Origin: Morella rubra
Taxonomy: Eukaryota; Streptophyta; Magnoliopsida; Fagales; Myricaceae
NCBI GenBank assembly: GCA_003952965.2
Contig: CM025851.1
Coordinates: forward strand, 25,929,798 to 25,993,797
Length of the DNA: 64,000 bases
Direction: 5' to 3'
Part shown: positions 1 through 12,189 of the stretch, in pieces
Layout of the letters: each line of letters begins with the position of its first letter
Position numbering within the stretch: the stretch's first letter is position 1
The notes under the pieces: generated by a model
Seen by the model: only the letters and a program-made list of their open reading frames with translations
Database searches by the model: none
Told to the model about the DNA's origin: nothing
Program-made: the position numbers and the translations under genes

Positions 1-3000
1 CTTCCTTTTGAGTGAAACCTTTAGCAACTAATCTTGCTTTATGTCTTTCAATGGTACCATCTGCATTAAACTTGAGCTTGTAGACCCATTTGCAATCAAT
101 GGGAATTTTTCCAGAAGGAAGAGGACAAACAGTCCAGGTGTGATTCAGCTCAAGAGCTTCTATCTCTTTAGACATGGCATCTCGCCAAGCTAGATGTTTA
201 ACAGCTTCTTTGAAAGAGGAAGGTTCAGCAGCAGTGCCAACACTGAGCACAAATTGTCGGTAAGCAGGAGAGACTTTGGTGTAGGCAATAGATGGAGAAA
301 TGTCACAACATGTGCCAGCAAGAGAAGAACTTGCAGAACTGGATGCTGATATGGCAGCAGAAGAAACGTGAGCTAGTTGACAATGATAGTCCTTGAGATA
401 AGCTGGTGACCTGCGAATGCGAGTGGAATGTCGAACAGAAGGAGGAATGATATGTGATGGTGAAAGATGATGAGGAGAAAAATTAGGAGGAAGCTGTGAA
501 GAAACATCTGGAATAGAACTTGAAGGAGGCTGAGGTGCAGACTCAAAATTAGATGGAGCAGAAGTTACATCCGGAAAGGCAGATGGAGAAAAAATATCTG
601 GCATAGACAATGGCAGACTAGTGGTATTGGAAGATTTAGGTGGAAAGACTTTGAATGGAAAGATGGACTCGTGAAAGACAACATGCCGAGTAACAGAGGT
701 TTGTTGAGATGTGAGATGATATACCTTATAACCTTTCATGGCATAAGGATAGCCAATGAAAATACAAGGGTCAGCTCGGGCATCGAATTTGGTTCTATGC
801 CTAGCTAATGTAGAAGCATAGCAAAGGCATCCAAATGTCCTAAGATGAAGATAGGAAGGCTGTTTACCAAACAAAAGTTCATAAGGAGATTTATTGCCTA
901 AAATGGGAGAAGGCAGTCTGTTTATGAGATGTGTAGCCGCAAGGATGCAATCACTCCAGAAACTAAGTGGTAAACTAGCTTGAAACCTAAGTGCTCTTGC
1001 AACGTTAAGCAAGTGCTGGTGTTTACGCTTAACTCGACCATTTTGTTGAGGAGTGGCTACACAAGAATGCTGATGAACAACACCCTTAGAGGCTAGAAAT
1101 TGAGATATACTGAATTCAGAACCAAAATCTGTGCGAATAGCCTTAATTTTAGTCTGTAATTGTGTTTTAACTAAATGAAAGAAGTTCTGAATATATTCAG
1201 CTGTCTGAGACTTAGAGTGAAGGAGATAGACCCAAGTGCAACGGCTGAAATCATCAACGACAGTGAGAAAAAATCGAGAACCTAGATTATCTCGAATGGC
1301 AAATGGCCCCCATAAATCAAAGTGAACAAGATCAAAACAAGTAGAAGCTTTATTGTGAGAAACAAGAAAAGGAAGTCTACGTTGCTTTGCTAAAGGACAG
1401 ATTGTACAATGAAAAGGTTTAGATGCATCAATGTCAGATATACAATCTTTAAGAAAAAGCATACGAGAAAAGCAAGGGTGACCAAGCCTACAATGCCAAA
1501 GCTTGACATCAGAATTATTGGAGGAAATAGAAGCACAAGAAGAAGATTGAATGTCAGATGCAGGTTGAATCAAGTGATAGAGGCCAGCACGTTCTTTAGC
1601 CATACCAATCACCATCCAGTTCCGCAGGTCCTGTATGAAGAGATAAGAATGAAGAAAAATCAAACAACAAGGCACTTGTTTGATCAAAGAGCTCACAGAT
1701 ACAAGGTTAAAAGAGAATGATGGAACAACAAGCACATGTTGTAAAAGAATGTGAGAAGAAAGTTGAACTGAACCAATGTGTGAGACTCGAGCATAAGAAC
1801 CATTTGGTAATTTGACAGAAGAGCAAACGGTAGAAGTAATAGAGGTAAGCATTGACGTAGATGATACCATATGATCCGTGGCACCGGTGTCCACAATCCA
1901 AGTGTAACCAAAAGAAGACAGAGTACCTGCCATATTCACCATGGCTGTGTCATGAGAGCTTAAATCCTCTTGAACAACAGCAGGTTGCCGTAAGGAATCC
2001 ATCGAAGGAATAAGAGCCAATAACTTCTGACATTGTTCCTTTGTGAAATGATAATTCAAATGAGGTTCAGACTCCACTTGATTGACTGAACTTGAAGAAC
2101 CATAGGTTTTGCTCCTTGGTTTGTAACCAGGAGGATAACCGTGTAGTTTGTAGCATTTGTCGATAGTGTGTCCAACAAATCCACAGTGACTACAAGTAGG
2201 TCTATCCTTCCTCTGGTTAGACCGATTGAAAGTCTGGTTACAAGCTAAGAAGGCGCTGGTTTCCACAGGATGTGAATTAGATGAAGCTGAAATGTCACGC
2301 TGCCTTTCCTCTTGAACAATCAACGAAAACACCTTGTTAATTGTAGGCAAAGGATCAGCAAGCAAAATTTGACCACGAATGTGTGAATACGAGTCGTTCA
2401 ATCCCATCAAAAACTGCATAATTCGTTCTTCATTATAGGATTCATTTAACTCTTTGACAGCACCACAAGAACACACTGGATTGTGTTTATAATTGGACAA
2501 TTCCTCCCAAAGTGTCTTCAGCTTAGTAAAATAGGAGCTCACAGTAGACTGACCTTGAGTCAAAGAGGAAATAGACTTTTGAATCTGAAAAATTCTCGGT
2601 CTGTTACCTTGAGAATACCGGTCACGCAGATCCTTCCAAATTCCAGCTACTGTGTCAATATAAAGAACACTGTCAGCTAGATCTTTGGAGATCGAAGTGA
2701 GAAGCCACGACGATACCATATCGTTACATCGAGTCCAGATTGAATAATCAGCAGCAGAGGAGCTCGGTTTAGGAAGAGATCCATCAACAAATTTCAGCTT
2801 ATTCTTCGCGCTAAGTGCCATCGCCATAGAACGGCTCCAGCTAGGGTAATTGTCTTCACGAAGAACCTGAGAGACGAGAAGAGTACCAGGATTATCTCCG
2901 TTGTTCAAGAAATAAGGACTGGCATTATCAGAATCAGTTGAAGGAGTAACAGAAGTAATAGGAGGTGTTTCGGAAGCCATCTAATGCTCTGATACCATGT

Positions 3001-3180
3001 AAAGTTTTGTTTGCTATGAACATAGATAAAGATGGACGAGAGAATTAAGAATGAATAAGATTCAATCTATTCAAGTTATTAAAATAATGCCTCGCACCCT
3101 ACTCAAATATATACACACGGAGCCTGAGCTTGTGAAGCTAATGGACTAACGGATGTAGACTAACAAAACTAAACAAAACA
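1..3180 (-). mobile_element. Ty1/copia LTR retrotransposon, cut by the left window edge
   Basis: The element reads right to left. Its 5' LTR is 2998-3180 (about 183 bp, TG...CA ends). It is followed on the minus strand by a primer-binding site matching initiator Met-tRNA (TGGTATCAGAGC, about 2986-2997). The gag start codon is at 2978-2980. Visible parts in order are: gag with a CCHC zinc knuckle near 2150-2200, an aspartic protease with a DTGA-type site near 1880, the GAG-pre-integrase region, the integrase core, and the start of a copia-type reverse transcriptase near position 180. RNase H and the 3' LTR lie outside the window. The part in view looks largely whole, suggesting a fairly young copy. 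The short LTR and the gag type resemble the Ale/Retrofit group, but that lineage call is an inference. Confidence 0.93.
2998..3180 (-). repeat. 5' LTR of the copia element
   Basis: The 183-bp stretch begins TGTTTTGTTTAG and ends AACTTTACA on the minus strand, directly abutting the Met-tRNA primer site. The partner LTR is outside the window, so age and target duplication cannot be read. Confidence 0.85.
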
Positions 3181-5286
3181 AATCGGAGCACTATCTCATA
3201 TCATTTCTCATTAAATAATTTTTTTCTATTACATAAATATAAAAAATATACTTAGAATTATTTTTCTCTTTACTTTTTCACTAATTTTCTTAAAGTTATA
3301 TTTTTTCAATATTTCTTCTCAAAATCTAATACAACTCTAATACACTTCAAATTTTACATAAATTTTTAATTTACAAACATGCAAATCTCGTCTTACTTTC
3401 CAACAACGCATTCAAACCATTTGACGGCCGGCCCACATTCCCCACCAGAGGAATAGATTTGTCGTGTAGCTCAGCGGCTTTGAAATTTATTTAGGTTGTG
3501 TTTAAGTGTTTAAAATTTTAGAGAGGTTAAAATTTTAGAGTATTAGATTTGGTGAAAAAGCGAAGAAAGAGATGATTTTTAATATTTTATTATAGTGAAA
3601 AGTAATGATTTGATGGGGAGAGAAATATTATATTGTAATTTTTTATTGTGTTAAAATTTTAGAAAGTATAAAATTTTACACTTCAAACACACAGCCAGTT
3701 CACAAACCGAAAGAAACTCATATGAAAGGAAATGCACAACATGTGTAGACAACTAGACGAGACTGAAAAGCAGACAAATACTCTATAGTTATACCAAAAT
3801 TCAAATTGAGTGGCTCTATAATTTTTTATCCGAATTTCAAGATAGAATTTATAAAGAGATAACACACCAAGAAGCCCTTATTGTAGGGCTCATACTGTCT
3901 GAAATTTTATATGAATAGATATGAACATAATTAAATAGTGTAGAATCTACCTGTTATGTTTATCACTCTCTGAATTCTACCGTAAAATTTAAGTTGAGAA
4001 TTGCAGAGAATTTTGATCCTCGTTTAAGTGGCATTAGTCAATTTACGAATGGTCGACTCGTAATGGTACACTTTGTTGACAACTCATCAATTTCTCTTCT
4101 AGAATTTAACAATATTTGCAACGTTGAAGTGTACTATTCCTAATGTGATCATGGTATGATGGGCATTCACACCACTTAAACTAAGAGTTTAAGTTTATAC
4201 GTTTTGATCTAACTATGTTACAGTAATCACCTATAATTTCTTTTTCTTTTCAAAATTTTCTTTCCTGTGTATTTAAGGGATAAAAATTTCTTCATGATTC
4301 TTTTTAGATTCTATTTAGTTTAATGCTTTGTTTGTTTTGCAGTAAAGTAATTTATTATGTAAAATAGTTTCAAGTGATTTATATTTCAATAAAGTATTAT
4401 AATTTTTAGTGTTTAGTTGCAACAACAAATATCTTTCCTAAAAGTAGTTTTGATATTTGACACAAGTTGCTTATATGATTGATAAATTTCATTGTTAACA
4501 TAAATTTATAATAAATTTAAAGTAAATTATCTAATCAATTTAGTAACATATGATCAACTTAACTAACATTTTCTTAGCGGACTATATTCGCGTTAATACC
4601 ACTTTCTCCTCAACTTGTCAAAAGAAAGAACATAAGAAACAAAAGAAAAAAAAAAATATTTCTTTGCTCCTGGCTATGTTTTTGTCGCACAATTTTTTTA
4701 TTTATTTTATTTTACGGTCATTTTTTTCACATTCTTTAATACTTATTTACAAATTTTAATAATTTTTTTTCAAATTCTAACAACCTTTTACAAACATTCA
4801 TATTTTTTTATAAACTCTTAACACATTTTTACTGATAACAAGAGAATCTACTTTTCCTCTGTCAAAATATTTTTTACCACCAATCCAAATACAGCCAAAA
4901 GTCTTTTGGTGGAAGAGTAGGGCGGCTTACAATAACATCTGACTAATTCAAAAGAATATTTCTTTGCTTTTAAAAGTACAACGACATACAACATCAAGCT
5001 TCTGATAATTCTTTTTTAAAAAATACTTCTTTGCGCTTAAAAGTCTAATGACATATGACATTCAAGTCTATTTGCCACTAGCTGCAATATTTAATTCTTT
5101 TAGTGGAAGAGTAGGTTGGCCTAAATTAAAATAGAAGAAAATTAAGAGGCTGCTCTGGATAATAATTGGGAAGGCTGGACGCAATTTCTTCATTCTTCAA
5201 CTACACAAACCAGAGCATGTAAGCAAAGATGTACTCCAGAGATTGAAGGTAATCATTTTGCCCCGTATCCTTCCCGAGACGATTCC
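3181..5286. other. AT-rich spacer with MITE remnants
   Basis: No gene is visible. The stretch 3181-3440 resembles 11460-11700 (shared runs such as TTCTCAAAATC followed by AATACAACTCTAAT-like sequence) and looks like a fragment of one MITE family. One better-defined foldback element lies at 3494-3696. The rest is low-complexity AT-rich DNA leading into the BAHD pseudogene. Confidence 0.5.
3494..3696. mobile_element. Small MITE with GGTTGTGTTT-type inverted ends
   Basis: The left end GGTTGTGTTTAAGTGTTTAA and the reverse complement of the right end (GGCTGTGTGTTTGAAGTGT) match over about 27 bp, giving a 203-bp foldback unit. The ends resemble Tourist/hAT MITE termini. No convincing target duplication is visible, so the superfamily is open. 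Confidence 0.55.
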
Positions 5287-5295
5287 GTGGCAAAT

Positions 5296-6667
5296 ATGAT
5301 GTCGAATCCTCCCACTGTTCGGCACATCTCAGAGTGCTTTATCAAACCAGAATACGCTTTGCAGGAGTCAAAACTGCCCTTTTACCTGACGCCATGGGAC
5401 CTTGCCATGCTCTCTCTAGACTATATCCAGAAGGGCCTTCTCTTTAACAAACCTCCAGCTGCAGCTAACCAAGAAGACTTCATGGAGACTCTCCTGGGCA
5501 GGCTTAAGCACTCTCTCTCTCTTACCCTTGTCCATTTCTACCCACTTGCAGGCCGCCTTGTGACGCGAAAAACAGGAAACCAACCTTCGTGCTTGATTTT
5601 CGTTGACAGTGCTAATAGCCCAGGAGCTAAATTCATCCACGCAGCGCTAGACATGACCATATCTGACATCCTTTCACCTACAGGATGTACCATCAGTTGT
5701 TCGATCGTTTTTTGACCATGACAGAGCGGTCAACTATGATGGTCATACTATGGCTTTGCTTTCAATTCAAGTGACAGAATTAGAAGATGGCATTTTTATA
5801 GGCTGCTCCATCAACCATAGCATTGTCGATGGAACCTCTTTCTGGCATTTTTTAACAGCTGGTCTGAGATCTTTCGGGCCGACGGAAACAATATTTCCAT
5901 TACACGCCCACCCATCCTTAAGCGATGGTTTCCTGAGGGATACGGTCCAATCATCAACCTCCCTTTCACGCACCAGGATGAGTTTATCAGCAGATTTGAA
6001 GCCCCAAACTCAGAGAAAGAATGTTCCATTTCTCATCCGAATTTATAGCCAAACTCAAAGCAAAGGCCAATGCAGAGTACAACACCGACAAAATCTCTTC
6101 CTTCCAGTCCTTGTCGGCACTTGTCTGGAGGTGCATAACACGTGCACGGCGTCTACCACGCGATCAGGTAACCAGTTGCAAGTTATCCATCAATAACAGA
6201 TCAAGAATAGACCCACCCCTGCCTCAGGAATACTTTGGGAACTGCGCTCATTCGGTGCAGGAGTAAACACTGCCGGTGAATTACTTCAGCAGAGCCTTGG
6301 GTGGGCGGCATGGCAGCTCCACAAGGCCGTGGTTAACTACACTGACAAGTTGGTGCTCAAATATCTCGACTCCTGGCTGCAGTCTCCCACTGTTTACCAA
6401 CGCGCTCAGCTTTTCGACCGATACAGTGTAATGATGGGAAGTTCACACAGATTCAACAAGTATGGGAATGAATTTGGAATGGGGAAAGCAGTGGCACTTC
6501 GTAGCGGATATGCAAACAAATATGACGGGAAAGTTACATGGTACCCGGGATATGAAGGAGGAGGAAGCATAGATTTGGAGGTGTGCCTTCCGCCAGATTC
6601 AATGATCGCTCTTGAGTCTGATGAGGAGTTTATGGAGGCCGTTTCTGTGTCCAATCAGCTGCACTAG
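5296..6667 (+). pseudogene. BAHD acyltransferase pseudogene
   Basis: Intact BAHD enzymes move acyl groups from acyl-CoA to plant metabolites in the cytosol. The 1.37 kb region equals about 457 codons, close to the usual 430-460, and has no visible intron. The start is taken as the ATG at 5296 because the text then matches the family N-terminus (VRHISECFIKPEY). The catalytic HxxxDG motif survives as HSIVDG at 5816-5833. The C-terminal DFGWGK motif has changed to EFGMGK near 6470. The reading frame breaks four times: one extra base near 5685, an extra T in the run 5848-5853, about one base lost near 6006, and one shift near 6258. The protein resembles the At3g50280/EPS1-like clade. That clade call is made by eye; the family call is firm. 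Confidence 0.9.
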
Positions 6668-7831
6668 CTTGCAAAGCTGCCCCCTTGGAGTTGACGATGC
6701 CAAATTGATCATTTATGAGGAAATTGTGCGGTATGATCTACTTTTAGATTGTAACGGTTAAAATCACTGCTCGAATAGTTTGACGGTGCAATATAAATAT
6801 TTCCTAGTTTAGTAATGCAGTGGTAGCTTTAACCGATTAGAACTCTTCGGATAAACTTCTCTACACTCTAAAATACGAATATCAAAACACCAAAACCTGG
6901 GAGTAAAGAGTGCCTATCAATGAACAGAACCTGCAGCTAGCCTGACGCAACTGAAGGCAGTCATCCAAGGCTCCAAAAGATAAGAAGGCGGAAGGCCCCA
7001 AGGAAAGAACCAAATAGCTTTCGTACGTCCAAGTCATCCAAGGAAAAAGATAGAAATGAGGAAAAAGAAAGGTTACCCAAGGTGCAATTTATTTATCGAG
7101 TTGTGAAGGTTAGTCAAGTCTTATCTTTGTAAAAAAAGGGAAAGAGAGAACAAGCATCTACTAGTCAAAAAGCTTGACTGCATTACTTCCGCCCTTTCTA
7201 ATCAACCTTTGTTCTTTTGACGAGACTGTCCGGGCTATACAATCTTCTATTATTCTAAAACGCATGCATTTTGTAAACTTATTAATTAATTATAATTGTT
7301 CCTTTTTATCTACTACCAAATTCTTAAAAATTTACTTAACACTCTTACAACTCACTTCCTTAATCTATATTTATTACCATAATTCAGTCTTCTATCCAAA
7401 TTTTTCCATTATGTGAGAGGTTTTTCCTTCCTAGTGAACAATACATGGGACCTCCTGATGCAAAAATACCAAATTGTTTATCCCTTTCTCACTCTCCATC
7501 ACCAACCCACTGGCACAAGCATAGCATTTTTGGAGGCTTTTTCAAAGAAAAAACAGAGGAGATGGTCTAGTCTACATCAAGTCCTACATAGGCGGATACA
7601 AATAACCAACTTTTATAGAAACACCAGTAAAATTCTAATCTATCCAAATATTCACACGGCTATAAAAAAAAAAAATCCAAACATTTTTTGCAACCGAACG
7701 TCATCAATTGATCTTAGCGAGTGATACAACCCAATAGAACGGGTTAGTTAGGTTTTCTTTGATATAATTCTCAAGAAAAAATTGCAGTTATTTGGAAATG
7801 TCTTGGCGATCCTTTTTTTTGGATAAAACAA
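6668..7831. other. Spacer, no gene seen
   Basis: This AT-rich stretch lies between the BAHD pseudogene and the duplicated NAC promoter. It holds only short shadow frames, homopolymer runs and no recognisable domain. The first few hundred bases may be remnants of the BAHD 3' untranslated region. Confidence 0.5.
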
Positions 7832-8064
7832 TAAGTAAACAAAAAAGAGTTCAACAACAAAAGTACGCACGTTTCGGGGAGAGTGGGTGTCGCGGTAGTA
7901 CTGTTGAATTGAAGCGTATGATAGTTTCTTCCAGCTGCCACATTGACCAAAAGGCCCAGTCAACTTCAATTTGCTGTCAACTTTTTCGTATCACAGCCAA
8001 TAACAAAGTCGACCTCAGTACGATCCTCTTAAACGACGTTTGTCAACCGTTATATGAAACGTTG

Positions 8065-8072
8065 CCACGTGG
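8065..8072 (+). promoter_or_regulatory. G-box, copy 1
   Basis: The palindrome CCACGTGG, a known core bound by bZIP and bHLH factors, lies in promoter unit 1, about 650 bp before the NAC start codon. Its use is not shown by sequence alone. Confidence 0.5.
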
Positions 8073-8497
8073 CCATCAATATGTGTGTTCATCCTGGGGC
8101 GAACTTTAACGGCTGGGAAATGAGGAAGACGTCCACTTCGGTGCCACGCTAGCGCACACATACTGTCACTGGTTAGAGTAGCTTCAGCTGCACGCCTCTT
8201 GCCATGTACAAAAACCCCTTGTCCCTCCCGCAAAGGACTCTGGTACCCGATTTTTTTTAAAACCTCCCCTAAGTAAACAAAAAAGAGTTCATTGATGGGG
8301 GACGTTTCGGGGAGAGTGGGTGTCGCGGTAGTACTGTTGAATTGAAGCGTATGATAGTTTCTTCCAGCTGCCACATTGACCAAAAGGCCCAGTCAACTTC
8401 AATTTGCTGTCAACTTTTTCGTATCACAGCCAATAACAAAGTCGACCTCAGTACGATCCTCTTAAACGACGTTTGTCAACCGTTATATGAAACGTTG

Positions 8498-8505
8498 CCA
8501 CGTGG
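8498..8505 (+). promoter_or_regulatory. G-box, copy 2
   Basis: This is a second CCACGTGG, exactly 433 bp downstream of the first and created by the tandem duplication. It lies 211 bp before the NAC start codon, which is closer to the usual position of such sites. Confidence 0.5.
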
Positions 8506-8715
8506 CCATCAATATGTGTGTTCATCCTGGGGCGAACTTTAACGGCTGGGAAATGAGGAAGACGTCCACTTCGGTGCCACGCTAGCGCACACATACTGTC
8601 ACTGGTTAGAGTAGCTTCAGCTGCACGCCTCTTGCCATGTACAAAAACCCCTTGTCCCTCCCGCAAAGGACTCTGGTACCCGATTCAACCCTAAAACCTC
8701 CCCTCCCATCCATTG

Positions 8716-11196
8716 ATGGGGGATCCTCACGACCCCAGAGCGTCGTCGTTTTCGCTCCCACCCGGTTGTCGATTCTACCCTTCCCAACAACAGCTCCTCT
8801 GCTACTACCTGACCAACAAGAACGGCAACAGTAACCGCAACCCGCGCGCCGATGGCAGTTTCAACGGTTACGATTTGATCAGGGAGCTGGACCTTTACGA
8901 CTATGACCCGTTCGAATTGCCGGACCCAGCTTGCTTTTCTTATGGTTATGGGGCGAGGAAGCGACACTGGTACTGTTACGCAGCTAAGATTGTGAAGGAG
9001 AGCAGGGGGAGGAGGAAGACGAAGAGTGGGTACTGGAAGAGAAGGGGAACGGTGAGGGACGTGGTAGGCCCTGGGGGGAAGGTCGTTGGGACCAGGTCCA
9101 GCTACGTATTTTACCTAGGGAATTCCCCGAAGAGTGCCGCGAGGACCGATTGGGTCATGTACGAGTATGCCCTACTCGATCATTTTAAGGTACTTCAGGA
9201 ACATTCTTAAATCTTACTGTCCATTGCACTATATTTTTCACATTTGATGCGAATGGAATGCACCAGTGACGTTTATTTCTTATCATGTTTAGGTATGTAT
9301 TTGAGTTGTTTGAATTGTAATTTTATGTTGCGTCTTAGGAACACTTTCTAAGAATGTTGTTATTGCTTGTGTATTAATTGTGGATTCTTTGTTTCGATGA
9401 AATCAAATACCAAGGATGGTTCCATTTCCTTTTCCTTCTATAATTTTTGTATAGCATGATGGATGTTTGTGATTCAAGTTGATCACAAATACAATGCGTA
9501 TCTGATTCAAGTTGATTGGGGATAGGGCAATGAGTGCTGGGCTGAAATGTTTGCATTTTGGATGAGTTGTATGAGTTGAGTCTTCTAGATTGAATGTTTG
9601 TTGCCTGTCATCGCAATCAGGTGCGACATACCAGGGGGGCAGTCCGTAAGTTTGGGTTCAAGAAAAGTACCTTGTCGAAACCCCTAGAGGTTGTTTTCAC
9701 TTTGTGAACTACTTTATACAGTTGATGAGACAAAAGCAAATCACAAAAGTACCAATTGGAAGTAAATGCTGCTTTATAAATGTTGTATAGGACAAATACA
9801 CTTACCATTAATTGTTGTCTTTACAGGATTTTTGTTTTTTTTTGGGTTAGTCTTTACAGGTTTTTTGCTTCCAAATGGTTTAAAAAAAAAGTAACTCCTT
9901 TTAGATGTTTACGTGGTTTATAATTTGGAAGCTAGACATGAAAAAGAGGTACAACAAGTTAGTTAATTATTTCTGCGTCCCTGTTAGGATCAAGGGAATG
10001 GGAAAAATTGGTTCCCACAGGCCACAGCTGACCTTCTCTCTCTCTGTCGGGAGATCCGGTTAATTAATTATTTCTGTATCTTTGTTTTCTTTAGTCATTT
10101 CACCATGTTAGGCTCCCACAGATGACCTTCTCTGACTATCTCTCTCTGTCCTCCTATCACTCCCCACCTCAAAACAAAAAATTTAAGAAACCTGCAATAG
10201 CTCCCCTCCCCTCTACCCTTTTCTTGTCCCAATATTCAATACTCGCTGTCACTGCCATAGACTACTGTGCCAAGTCATTCCTTAAACCTAGCAAGTATAA
10301 AATCTTGCTTCATATATGCACCAACTTTTTTCTGCTTCACTCCAGTGATGCATAGTTGTTAATTAGAAGAGTAAGTTTTTATTGCTTTTTATTCTGCTTG
10401 TTCTTTCCATCTTGTACAAGCATTATTCCACCTTCGGGTACTTGACATTGACCAAGAGATGCCATTTGTAATTTATTGTTTGGCCTCACTGGAGACTTTT
10501 TGATCTATGTATGGTCCTTAACACAGATGTCATGGAGCGGGTATCTTATGCTGATCAACTCTCTGATGCTTTCTGCCTATCAATGAGGCATTGTTTCTCT
10601 TCATCTTTGCTATGAAGTGATTAGATTATTATATATTTTCATCTGTGGATAGTGTTAGGAGTAGTTGAGATAATGATGATTGTATTCTTTCCTAGATTGT
10701 GTTGTCCCAACCGAGGTTGGTAGAGGTGGTCGACATTTTCAGGTATTTCTATGTTTCTGTCCCTTACCTCTTATACCTCTGCAGGCATCTTTTGTCCTTT
10801 GTCGAGTATTTATCAGATCTCGAACTGGGAATAGCACATCAGATAATGGCTTAAGTTCTTGTGCTGAGGAAAGTGTTTCGGCTGTGCGACACATTGGTGT
10901 TCAGTTTGATGGATCCCCTACACCTGATACTGTTGAAGGTCAAACACATTATGATACTGTTGAAGGTCAAACACATTATGATACTGTTGACAGGAAAAGC
11001 AGGATACCACAATCTCCAATGCAATTGATCAGTGAGCTAGATAATCAGGTCATGACTGGGCCCATTTCTGGTACCAGTTTTCCATTTCTGAAAGGCAGGC
11101 AGCCTAGGGAGCTGGTAACATGCCTAAACATCTTTTCTGTTTTTGCTCATTCTCTGTATTGACACAGTCGCAAGTGTTTGGCCTTTTTTTTTTTTT

Positions 11197-11227
<31 letters not shown>

Positions 11228-12189
11228 CATATGTTGGGGTTGGTACTTCGTGCTGGATTTTATGGTCACAGAACATTTACCATGTACTCACTCGAGCATT
11301 AGAGTTATTTGGAGTCATCCATGTTTTTTGCACAATTTCAAATAATTATTCTATCCAACATTTGGTGCAATGGATCCACTGCACCTTTTGCAAGCTGCCC
11401 CACATACATCAGTAATGTATAAGCACCACTAAACATGTAAAATATTGCAAATTTTTTACTCATCCAAAATTTTTGAATGCAAAAATTTCTTTCTAGTCGT
11501 CAAATCATCTCTTCTATTAAAATAAACATAAAAAGTTCATTCAAATATTCTACCTCTTCAATTTTCCACCTACTCCCATAAAATTTTATTTTCATTACTT
11601 TTTCTCAAAATCCAATAAAACTCTAATCTACCTCAATTTTACAACATTCCCAAAATTTTCAAACAAATCTTGGTTTGCAAACACTACCTTTAAGTATCAG
11701 GCAGTTTTAAGTAGCTTAAAAAAGTCTTCAGACCTGCAATATGTTTATTGGCTATATGTAACATGATGATAGGCATAGCTTTTCTTACTACCATGAATCC
11801 TCTTGGAACTTTTAGTATGTTTTACTCAACCACCTCTATTCTTGTACTTTTCACGTTAAATTTTGTAGTGAATCCTATAGTCTAGACCTAGAGAAACAAA
11901 TATTTCAGTGGCTATCTGAAATTTTCTACCAACTAGTATAAGAGCCATTTTGTAGGTCTGTATAAAATTTATTCAGTTTTCTTCACATATTTAGTCTGCA
12001 TCCCTTCATAAATATAAGTATGTTTCACTTCAACGTAGTTACATCCCCCTTTGTTTTGTGGTCGACTTGCAGCTGAGTTCATCTGTGCTTCCTGGAAGTG
12101 GTGCAAAGCTTTTCGAAGGTCTAACGGACCAACAAGTACTCTCCATTTTAGAGGAAGATTTTATTGAGTTGGACGATCTTGTAGACTAA
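8716..12189 (+). CDS. NAC-domain transcription factor (3 exons)
   Basis: NAC proteins are plant-specific DNA-binding transcription factors acting in the nucleus. Exons are 8716-9189, 10785-11114 and 12073-12189; all junctions are phase 0 with GT-AG introns, giving 306 residues. Exon 1 holds most of the NAC domain: LPPGCRFYP (subdomain A, residues about 15-23), DLYDYDPFELP, RKRHWYCY, SGYWKRRGTVRD (in place of the common GYWKATG) and RTDWVMYEYAL. Exon 2 opens with the last NAC subdomain (ASFVLCRVF). The C-terminus is acidic (SILEEDFIELDDLVD), as in activation regions. Most NAC genes split this domain with an early intron; here subdomains A-D share one exon. The 9-residue unit DTVEGQTHY occurs twice in a row in exon 2. 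The start at 8716 gives MGDPHDPRAS just before subdomain A. I do not assign a subfamily. Confidence 0.9.
10926..10979 (+). repeat. 27-bp in-frame tandem repeat in NAC exon 2
   Basis: The 27-bp unit starting GATACTGTTGAAGG occurs twice in a row and is followed by a partial third copy (GATACTGTTGA). It encodes DTVEGQTHY twice, then DTVD. Because it is a multiple of three it leaves the frame intact. Confidence 0.9.
11184..11227. repeat. Poly-T tract in NAC intron 2
   Basis: A nearly pure T run of about 44 bases, interrupted by one C, lies about 70 bp past the exon 2 donor. Its exact length is unreliable in most sequencing data. Confidence 0.8.
11456..11700. mobile_element. MITE-like fragment in NAC intron 2
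   Basis: This AT-rich block shares phrases with 3181-3440 and ends with a GTGTTTGCAAACC-like sequence on the minus strand. It looks like a member of the same small non-autonomous family. No clear second end or target duplication is seen. Confidence 0.35.

Larger units (their letters stand above)
7832..8702 (+). repeat. Tandem duplication in the NAC gene promoter
   Basis: The unit 7832-8269 is repeated from 8270 to about 8702 with an offset of 433 bp. Over most of the length I find no difference: the 66-codon shadow frame is identical in both copies. A 22-nt stretch at 7832-7853 reappears at 8270-8291. After it, 16 nt of the first copy are replaced by TTGATGGGGGA, which is also the sequence around the real NAC start codon (8713-8723). 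Both units carry a G-box core CCACGTGG (8065-8072 and 8498-8505). The duplication is recent, or else an assembly artefact. Confidence 0.9.

Noticed and set aside
7792-8666. Several 66-122 codon frames on both strands in the NAC upstream region
   Set aside because: They are the same two frames repeated by the promoter duplication, with no motif and no sign of splicing.
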